Assembly: GCA_030447785.1 (NCBI GenBank)
Contig: JAUJOF010000009.1
Location: 1-64,000 of the forward strand
Direction: 5' to 3'
DNA length: 64,000 bases
Source: Solirubrobacteraceae bacterium
Lineage (GTDB): Bacteria > Actinomycetota > Thermoleophilia > Solirubrobacterales > Solirubrobacteraceae
A program made the position numbers and the translations under genes. The notes below the pieces were generated by a model. That model saw only the letters and a list, made by a program, of their open reading frames with translations. It did no database searches and was not told where the DNA came from. Below, piece by piece: positions 27,689 through 34,126 of the stretch (positions are counted from its first letter, which is position 1; the number at the start of each line of letters is the position of its first letter).

Positions 27689-27909
27689 CCCGGCTGGGGA
27701 TCCGGGGGCGGCGGGGTTGGCTCGGGCGGCACCACGGGGGTGGCCGGCTCGGGGGGCACCTCCGGAGCGGGCGGGACGGCCGGGTCGGGCACCTCGGGCG
27801 TCTGCGGCGGCGAGACCGGCGTGGGCGCCTCGCCGGGGTGGGGCACCTCGAGGGCCGGCCCGACCGGACCCGGAGCACTGGACGCCGGGCCGGGGGCGGT
27901 CGTGATCAC
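27673..27909 (-). CDS. Proline-rich small protein
   Basis: 78 residues from GTG 27909, which overlaps the TGA of the CsbD-like gene (GTGA). Composition is dominated by Pro, Glu, Ala and Val in PEVP/PPEP units (for example PPQTPEVPDPAVPPAPEVPP), with no signal peptide or domain. Low complexity in GC-rich DNA can open frames by chance, but the coupling overlap and the palindromic terminator at its stop favour a real gene. Function unknown; perhaps an unstructured linker or wall-associated peptide. Confidence 0.45.
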   Translation of the reverse strand: MITTAPGPASSAPGPVGPALEVPHPGEAPTPVSPPQTPEVPDPAVPPAPEVPPEPATPVVPPEPTPPPPDPQPGEGRA

Positions 27910-28094
27910 GTCTGGCGATCCAGGTCCGCCGCCTCCTGCTTCTTGGCATCGGCGGTCTCCTGCGCACGGGCGGCCTCATCCTTCCTGTCGCCCTTCTCCT
28001 CCTCCTTCTGGCCCTCGCGCCGGGTGCTCGCGTCGCCGCTCAGGTCTCCGATGGCCTTCTTGGCGCGGCCGGTGATCTTGTCCGTGATGCCCAT
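27906..28094 (-). CDS. CsbD-like stress protein
   Basis: 62 residues. ATG 28094 has an excellent AAGGAGG ribosome binding site. MGITDKITGRAKKAIGDL followed by a Glu/Lys/Ala-rich helix (REGQKEEEKGDRKDEAARA) matches the small CsbD-type general stress proteins, which in other bacteria are SigB-controlled and accumulate to high level. Function at molecular level is unknown in the family. Its location among Ku, ferritin and a SigB-like sigma factor fits. Confidence 0.8.
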   Translation of the reverse strand: MGITDKITGRAKKAIGDLSGDASTRREGQKEEEKGDRKDEAARAQETADAKKQEAADLDRQT

Positions 28095-28126
28095 GGTTCC
28101 TCCTTGGATCGGGTTCGTCCGGGGCT

Positions 28127-28777
28127 CTACCCGAACGGCGTCGAGGCCCAATCGTCTCGGAGCTCCACGATCGAGTCGTAGACGGCGGACGCGCCCGCGT
28201 CGCGCAGCTCGTCCACGGCGAAGCCGCCGGTGCGCACGGCGAGGGTCTCGAGACCGGCCTTGCGGGCCGCCTCGATGTCCCAGCTCGAGTCGCCGACCAT
28301 CACCGCCTCGCCCTGGCCCGCCTTTTCCATGGCGACCTGCACCAGATCAGGCTGGGGCTTGGTGGCCTGCACGTCCCCGGAGGTCGTCCATCCGTCGGCC
28401 AGCTCACGGGCGCCGATCAGGTCGATGTAGATCTCGAGTTCTTCCGGCTTGGCCGACGAGGCCAGGATCACGTCGCAGCCACGCTCCTTCAGGTCCTCGA
28501 TCATCCCCCGGGCGCCCTCCAGCGGCTCGACCTCGTCGATCAGCGTGTAGTAGATCGCCTGCTCGGCGGCGCGGATGTCGTCGCCCTTCTCCTGCTCGAC
28601 CTCCTCGCCGCACAGGTACTCGAGGATCTGGTCCCCGCCCATGCCCACCGCACGGTGGATGCGCCAGACCGGGAGCACGATGCCGTGCTGGCGCAGCGCG
28701 CGGTACCAGGCGACCGCGTGCTGGTAGTTGGAGTCGACCAGCGTGCCGTCGACGTCGAGGATGGCGGCGGGCGCCAC
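28127..28777 (-). CDS. HAD-family phosphatase (phosphoglycolate phosphatase-like)
   Basis: 216 residues from GTG 28777. HAD motifs: AILDVDGTLVDSNYQH (motif I with nucleophile Asp), ILASSAKPEE (motif II), ATKPQPDLV (motif III Lys) and VMVGDSSWDIEAARKAG (motif IV). An alpha-helical cap lies between motifs I and II, as in phosphoglycolate or beta-phosphoglucomutase-like enzymes. Natural substrate not predictable. Separated from CsbD by 32 bp and in the same direction. Confidence 0.9.
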   Translation of the reverse strand: MAPAAILDVDGTLVDSNYQHAVAWYRALRQHGIVLPVWRIHRAVGMGGDQILEYLCGEEVEQEKGDDIRAAEQAIYYTLIDEVEPLEGARGMIEDLKERGCDVILASSAKPEELEIYIDLIGARELADGWTTSGDVQATKPQPDLVQVAMEKAGQGEAVMVGDSSWDIEAARKAGLETLAVRTGGFAVDELRDAGASAVYDSIVELRDDWASTPFG

Positions 28778-28952
28778 GGGCTAGCGGAGAGCAGACAGGG
28801 CAACGGACATGGCGCAGCCGTACCCCCCAGAGCGCGCGCTCACGCAGCCCACCAGCAGGAGCGTCCCTAGGAGCATGTGTCGCTAGCGCGACCTGGGGGC
28901 CCACCTCCCACGGCTCGCTTCGCTACGCCCCACCTGGCCGCCTCCGGCACCC

Positions 28953-29768
28953 CTAGCCGGCGTGCCCGGTCGCGGCCGCCACCGAGAGGCGCCCCAGGCA
29001 ACGACGGATGATGCGCGAGACCTGCATCTGTGAGATTCCGACGGCGTTCCCGATCTCGCTCTGGGTGAGGTCCCGCTCGAAGCGCAGGCGCAGGACGAGG
29101 CGCTCGCGCTCGGTGAGGGTGGTCATCAGGCGCGCCAGCAGCGCGCGGTCCTCGGCCAGCGCGAAGCCGGGCTCGTCCAGGCCGACGCCGTCACCCACCG
29201 TGTCGTCGCCGTCCTCGCCCCGGCGTGGCGCCTCGAGCGAGGCGGCGCGGTAGGCGCCCGCGGCCTCGATGGCCTCGAGCACCTGCTCCTCGCCGGTCTC
29301 CAGCGCCCGGGCCAGCTCACCAACGGTGGGCCGGCGGCCCAGCTCGCCGCTGAGCTCCTCCGCGACGCGGTCGGTGCGCAGCGCGAGCTCCTGCAGGTCG
29401 CGCGGGACGCGGACCGACCACGTGCGGTCGCGGAAGTGGCGCTTGAGCTCGCCCGGGACGCGGACCGACCACGTGCGGTCGCGGAAGTGGCGCTTGAGCT
29501 CGCCCAGGATGGTCGGGACGGCGTAGCTGGAAAACGCGACCGGCCGCTGCACGTCGAAGCGGTCGACCGCCTTGACCAGGCCGATGGCGGCGACCTGCAC
29601 GAGGTCGTCGAGCGGCTCGTCGGCCTGCGCGTAGCGACGCGCCAACCGGCGGGCGAGCGGCAGGTAGCGCTCGATCAGCGCGGCGCGGGCGTCCTGGTCG
29701 CCGTCGTTCTGCCAGCGCGTGAACTGGGCGCGTTCTTCCTCGAGATGTCGTGCGGGGTGCGTGGCCAT
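28953..29768 (-). CDS. SigB/SigF-family stress sigma factor with internal duplication
   Basis: 271 residues. Region 2 (LIERYLPLARRLARRYAQ, then LDDLVQVAAIGLVKAVDRFD and FSSYAVPTILGELKRHFRD) and region 4 (TLTERERLVLRLRFERDLTQ, SEIGNAVGISQMQVSRIIRR) match the SigB/SigF/WhiG-type group regulated by RsbW-like kinases. Residues 89-105, GELKRHFRDRTWSVRVP, are repeated exactly and in frame as residues 106-122. The repeat falls at the region 2.4 / region 3 boundary, the part that reads the -10 element. Likely target of the anti-sigma proteins at 23596, 14089 or 5576, and the best candidate to read the promoter at 23494. Confidence 0.93.
   Translation of the reverse strand: MATHPARHLEEERAQFTRWQNDGDQDARAALIERYLPLARRLARRYAQADEPLDDLVQVAAIGLVKAVDRFDVQRPVAFSSYAVPTILGELKRHFRDRTWSVRVPGELKRHFRDRTWSVRVPRDLQELALRTDRVAEELSGELGRRPTVGELARALETGEEQVLEAIEAAGAYRAASLEAPRRGEDGDDTVGDGVGLDEPGFALAEDRALLARLMTTLTERERLVLRLRFERDLTQSEIGNAVGISQMQVSRIIRRCLGRLSVAAATGHAG
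29404..29505. repeat. Exact 51-bp tandem duplication inside the sigma factor gene
   Basis: Units 29404-29454 and 29455-29505 are identical base for base. The length is 17 codons, so the reading frame is kept. The bases before and after the pair differ, so this is a two-copy tandem duplication and not a longer array. Perfect identity means it is very recent, selected for, or an assembly artefact. Confidence 0.95.
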
Positions 29769-29865
29769 GGGCGCGGGCGGTCAGACGGACCGCGCCAGGG
29801 GCTCGGGCGCGAACGGCAGCGGCGGGTGGATCGACCGCGGCCGAGTCGGCATGATACCTCCCTGA

Positions 29866-30492
29866 ATGGCGGGTGCGCTCAAGGAGGGAAAGCGGCAGGC
29901 GACCGACGGCCTGCAGGTGCTCGCCGCCAACGAGGACCACGACGCCCTGCAGCGCACCGTGGCGCTGCTGCGGGGGCTGGGCCACGACGTGATCGGCCGG
30001 GCGGTGACCCTCGGAGAGGTCGAGGCCCAGATCAGCGCCGAGCAGCCCGACCTGGCCGTGGTGCGCGTGCACGACAACGACGAGCACGCGCTGGAGCTCA
30101 TCGCCGAGATCACCGAGGTGGCCGGCCGGCCCGTGATCGCCATCGTCGACGACCCGCCGCCCGAATTCGTGCGCCGGGCCGCCGAGCGGGGCATCTTCGC
30201 CTATGCCCAGGCAGAGGACGCCGGGGACCTGCAGGGCGCCATCGAGGTGGCCATGCAGCGCTACCGCGAGACGCTCGAGCTCGCGCGCCAGGTCGACCGT
30301 CTCGAGTCGGCGCTCGAGCGCCGCGCGGTGATCGAGCGGGCCAAGGGGATCCTGATGGAGCGCCATGGCAAGGACGACACCGCGGCCTTCGGCATGCTGC
30401 GCGAGCAGGCGCGGCGGAGCAACCGCACCGTCGTCGATCTGTCCCGAGCGATCGTGGACGGCCACCCGCTGCTGCCCAAGCGACGCTCCTAG
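29866..30492 (+). CDS. ANTAR-domain RNA-binding regulator with pseudo-receiver
   Basis: 208 residues. The C-terminal ANTAR domain is clear: ERRAVIERAKGILMERHGKD and AFGMLREQARRSNRTVVDLS. ANTAR proteins bind paired-hairpin RNAs and prevent transcription termination. The N-terminal half has the CheY-like order of strands, but the phospho-acceptor position reads DLAVVRVHD, with Arg67 where Asp is expected, and the conserved Lys is absent, so it is probably not switched by phosphorylation. Divergent from the stress sigma factor, 97 bp apart, which suggests a shared regulatory unit. Confidence 0.88.
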   Translation: MAGALKEGKRQATDGLQVLAANEDHDALQRTVALLRGLGHDVIGRAVTLGEVEAQISAEQPDLAVVRVHDNDEHALELIAEITEVAGRPVIAIVDDPPPEFVRRAAERGIFAYAQAEDAGDLQGAIEVAMQRYRETLELARQVDRLESALERRAVIERAKGILMERHGKDDTAAFGMLREQARRSNRTVVDLSRAIVDGHPLLPKRRS

Positions 30493-30502
30493 TGGTCCTC
30501 CA

Positions 30503-33500
30503 CTAGCGCTCCGCGATGGTGCGCAGCGTGCGCTCGTCGGGATGCGGGCACAGGCCGCCGCGACCCGGGCAGGTGGCGCACAGGTCGCGGTGGGGCTCCT
30601 CGGTGACCGCGAACTCGCCGCGCAGGACGGGAGCGGCGGCGGCGAGGAGCTCGCCCTCCAGCGCGGGCGCGTCGGCGCTGGCGAAGCGAGCCTGCACGGG
30701 CTCGTCGGCGCGCTCGAGGAAGGCGTAGGCGACCTCGACGGTGGCAAAGCCCTCGGCCAGCGCGGCCAGGGCGTAGGCGGCGCGCTGGGCGGCGTAGGCG
30801 CCCGCCACGCGCGCGGCCGGGTCCTCGCCTGCTCGCAGCCGGTCGGTCTTGTAGTCGACGACGAGCGCGCGGGAGCCGTCCTCGTCGGCCAGCGCGTCGA
30901 CCACCCCGGTCAGCAGCGGGCCCTCGCCGAGGGACAGGGCGAAGGGCGCCTCGCGGCGCACGGCGCGCGCGCCGGCCAGCCGCGCGCGTAGCGGGCTGCG
31001 CGCGAAGGCGGCCACCAGCGCGACGATCTCATCAGCCTGCGCGCGCGGCAGCGACTCGCCCTCGGGCGTGCGCAGCTCGCCGGGATCGACCGGCGCGGGC
31101 GCGAGGAGGTCGAGGCGCTCGAGCAGCTCGTGGACCAGGATGCCGCGCAGCCGCGGGTCCAGGCGGCCCTGGCCGGACTCCTCGCGCGGGAGCCTCGGCG
31201 CCTCCACCGGCCTCAGGCGAAGCACCCGCTCGAGGTAGAACCGATAGCCGCACTCGCCGTAGCGAGCAAGCGCCGAGTGGCTGAGCGCAGGGAGAGCCGG
31301 CGGCGCTGGGGCGGCGAGCGGGGTGACGGCCCCCGGACGCCCTCGCAGGTGGCTGGGCTCCCCGGCCGAGGCGTGCTCTGCGACCGCGCCGACGGCGGAG
31401 AGCGCGCCGGGCTGTGGATCGGTCTGCTCTCCGCCGGGCGCCAGTGACTCGTCGCGCAGGACGGCGCCGACCGTCTCCGGCGTGTTGCGCAGCACGCGCA
31501 CGCGCACGCGCCGGCCATCGCGGGTCTCGTCGTGGAGCTCCACGGCCGGTCCGCCGGGGCCCGCGGCCAGGGCCGGAACGAGCGCGGGCGCCAGCCAGGC
31601 CAGCGGCGGGGCCGCGTGGCCCTCGGCCGGCGGGCGGTCCAGGCGCAGTGAGCCCGAGACGATCAGCCGATCACGCGCGCGGGTGGCACCGACGTAGAGC
31701 ACGCGACGCTCCTCGGCGGCGGCGCGCTCCTGGGCGCCCTGCGTGAGGCGCTGGAGGGCGGCCGTCGGGGCGCCAGGGCCCTCGAAGCCGATCACCCGCA
31801 CGCCCGCGACGCCGTCCCACACCGCGAGATCGGGGCGTCGGGCGGGCGGGCGGCGGCCGAGGTCGGCGAGCACGGCCGTGGCGAACTCCAGTCCCTTGGC
31901 CGCGTGGATGGTCATGAGGCGCACCGCGCGCAGGTCGCCCAGCTCGGTCGGCGCCTCAGGCTCGCGGGCGCCGGCCTCCTCCTCGGCGGCCGCGAAGGCG
32001 AGGAAGCCGGCGAGGTCGCGGCCGTGGGCGGCCTCGTAGGCGGCGGCCAGGCGCAGGAGCTTGTGCACGTTGGCCATCCGCCGCTCCCCGCCGGGCAGCG
32101 CGAGCACGTGCAGGTCGTAGCCGGTGGTGGCGACGACGCGCTCGACGAGGGCGTCGAGGCCCACCCGCGGCGCCACGCGGCGCTCCGCGGCGAAGCGCGC
32201 GGCGAAGGCCGCGAGCCGCGAGCCCTCATCGGGCGCGACCGCGGCGCAGAGGGCGCGCAGGGCGGAGAGTCCGGCGCCCCGGGCGGTCGCCTCGGGTCCG
32301 AAGGCGGCGTCGACCGTCCGCCACAGGCCCCAGCCCAGGGCCTGCTTGGTCATGGCCAGCCGGGCGAGCGTGTCGGCGCCGACACCGACGAGCGGTGAGG
32401 CGAGCACGCCATACAGCGCCGCCTCCTCGTCGGGGTTGGCCAGCGCCTGCAGCCAGGCGCGCAGGTCGAGCACCTGCTGAGCCGACCAGTACCCGCGCCC
32501 GCCCGAGGCGTAGGTGGGCAGCCCCTGGTCGGCCAGCGCGCGCTCGAGGACCTCCAGCGAGGCGGTGGCGCGCACGAGGACGACCACCTCGGCGGGCTCG
32601 ACGCCTTCGCAGTCGACCAGGTCGCGCACCCGCTGGGCGACCAGGCGCGCCTCGGCGCGCCGGCAGGCCGCCACGGGCGGCAGGGTGTCTCCGAGGCGCT
32701 CCTCATGCTCGTCCCACCCCTGCACGTCGGTGAGCAGGAGCTCCACAGGCGGGTCGTCGCCCGGGTCGGCCGCGTCCTCGCGGCCGGGCACCAGCTCGAC
32801 GAAGTGCTCGCCCAGCAGCTCGGAGAACGCGGCGTTGACCGTGGCCAGCACGCCGGCGCGGCTGCGGAAGTTGCGCGCCAGCGTGCGCACGGCGTCGCGG
32901 CCGCCGAGACTCGTCCGGCGGCGGCGGAAGCCTTCGACGTCGGCGTGGCGGAAGCCGTAGATCGACTGGAACTCGTCGCCCACCACGAAGAGGTGCTCGG
33001 GCGCCACGAGGTCCAGCAGCTCGAGCTGGAGGGGGTTGGTGTCCTGGAACTCGTCCACCATCACGCGCTCGTAGCGCGCACGGACCGCGGCGCGCAGGCC
33101 CGGGCGGTCGCGCAGGAGGTCCCGCGCGCGCAGCTCGAGGTCGGCGAAGTCCAGCACGCCGCGGGCCCGCTTGGCCTGGGCGCAGGCGCCGGCGTGGCGC
33201 GCGAGCAGGTCGGCCAGCAGCACGAGGTCGTCCGCGCCGCGGTGCTCGACCAGCCGGTCACGGAAGGCGACGAGCGCCTCGCCGTAGGCCTGCATGCCCT
33301 CGCCGCGCAGCACGCCGTTGTTGCCGGGGCGCACGACGGCCGCGTCCAAACGGGCGATGGACAGGGGCGAGCGCGCGGGCGGCGCGTCGTCGAAGAGCGC
33401 CATGGCCGCGGACGGATCGGCCGCCGCGGCGCCCTCCTCCTCGAGCATCCGCGCACAGCGCTCGATCTGGCCCAGGGCGCGGCGGACGCGATCGCCGGGC

Positions 33501-34126
33501 GCGTCGATCGCCGCGAGCTCCCGCGCGGCGCCGGCGCAGGCGGCGCGCAGCCGCGCCGGATCGGGTGGCGCGACCGGGTCGGGCACTGGCAGTGACGGGG
33601 CCGCCTCCCCCGCGCTGCGCCGCTCGTCGTGCAGCGCGACGATGGCGCGCCGCAGGCGGTCGGGCCCCCAGGCGGCCGCGACGTCCAGCGCCGCGCGGGC
33701 GCGCTCGTCGCCCCCGGCCAGCCATCCCGCGAACGCCGTCTCGAAGGCCTCCAGGCGAACCTCGCGGGCGGCGCTCTCGTCGAGCACGGTGAAGCCCGGG
33801 TCGAGCCCGGCGGCCACCGGGGCCCAGCGCAGCAGCCCGGCGCAGAAGGCGTGGATCGTCGAGATGGCCGCGGCCTCGGTCTCGCGCGCGGCCTCGCGGT
33901 GCCCGCGGGCCGCCAGCTCGGCGCGCACCCGCTCGCGCAACTCGCCGGCGGCCTTGTCGGTGAAGGTGATGGCCAGCACGCGCCGGGGCTCGACGCCGTC
34001 CTCGACCACCATGGCCACGAAGCGCTCGACCAGCACGCTGGTCTTGCCGCTGCCCGCCGTGGCCTCCAGCAGCAGCGGGCCGCTGCGCCGGGCGATCGCC
34101 TCGGCCTGCTCGGGCGTCGGCCTCAC
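30503..34126 (-). CDS. AddA-like UvrD/Rep helicase with C-terminal nuclease
   Basis: 1,207 residues from GTG 34126, which overlaps the TGA of the upstream gene (GTGA). Walker A is EATAGSGKTSVLVERF, motif II VMVDEFQDTNPLQLELL, with VGDEFQSIYGFRHADVE and a motif-VI region RRVLYVGATRARDRLIVSG. The C-terminal RecB-like nuclease domain has RGILVHELLERLDL, GVVDALADEDG and VVDYKTDRL (the Asp...D-x-K site). Cysteines in YGECGYRFYLERVL and LCATCPGRGGLCPHP (C-x2-C-x6-C) look like an Fe-S staple. With the next gene it forms an AddAB-type complex that resects double-strand breaks for recombination. Confidence 0.9.
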   Translation of the reverse strand: MRPTPEQAEAIARRSGPLLLEATAGSGKTSVLVERFVAMVVEDGVEPRRVLAITFTDKAAGELRERVRAELAARGHREAARETEAAAISTIHAFCAGLLRWAPVAAGLDPGFTVLDESAAREVRLEAFETAFAGWLAGGDERARAALDVAAAWGPDRLRRAIVALHDERRSAGEAAPSLPVPDPVAPPDPARLRAACAGAARELAAIDAPGDRVRRALGQIERCARMLEEEGAAAADPSAAMALFDDAPPARSPLSIARLDAAVVRPGNNGVLRGEGMQAYGEALVAFRDRLVEHRGADDLVLLADLLARHAGACAQAKRARGVLDFADLELRARDLLRDRPGLRAAVRARYERVMVDEFQDTNPLQLELLDLVAPEHLFVVGDEFQSIYGFRHADVEGFRRRRTSLGGRDAVRTLARNFRSRAGVLATVNAAFSELLGEHFVELVPGREDAADPGDDPPVELLLTDVQGWDEHEERLGDTLPPVAACRRAEARLVAQRVRDLVDCEGVEPAEVVVLVRATASLEVLERALADQGLPTYASGGRGYWSAQQVLDLRAWLQALANPDEEAALYGVLASPLVGVGADTLARLAMTKQALGWGLWRTVDAAFGPEATARGAGLSALRALCAAVAPDEGSRLAAFAARFAAERRVAPRVGLDALVERVVATTGYDLHVLALPGGERRMANVHKLLRLAAAYEAAHGRDLAGFLAFAAAEEEAGAREPEAPTELGDLRAVRLMTIHAAKGLEFATAVLADLGRRPPARRPDLAVWDGVAGVRVIGFEGPGAPTAALQRLTQGAQERAAAEERRVLYVGATRARDRLIVSGSLRLDRPPAEGHAAPPLAWLAPALVPALAAGPGGPAVELHDETRDGRRVRVRVLRNTPETVGAVLRDESLAPGGEQTDPQPGALSAVGAVAEHASAGEPSHLRGRPGAVTPLAAPAPPALPALSHSALARYGECGYRFYLERVLRLRPVEAPRLPREESGQGRLDPRLRGILVHELLERLDLLAPAPVDPGELRTPEGESLPRAQADEIVALVAAFARSPLRARLAGARAVRREAPFALSLGEGPLLTGVVDALADEDGSRALVVDYKTDRLRAGEDPAARVAGAYAAQRAAYALAALAEGFATVEVAYAFLERADEPVQARFASADAPALEGELLAAAAPVLRGEFAVTEEPHRDLCATCPGRGGLCPHPDERTLRTIAER

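Noticed and set aside
28081-28135. SigB-like promoter for the CsbD-like gene (GATT ... GGGTAG)
   Set aside because: The spacing is 17 nt, the -35 is poor and the GGGTAG is the end of the HAD gene, so chance is more likely.
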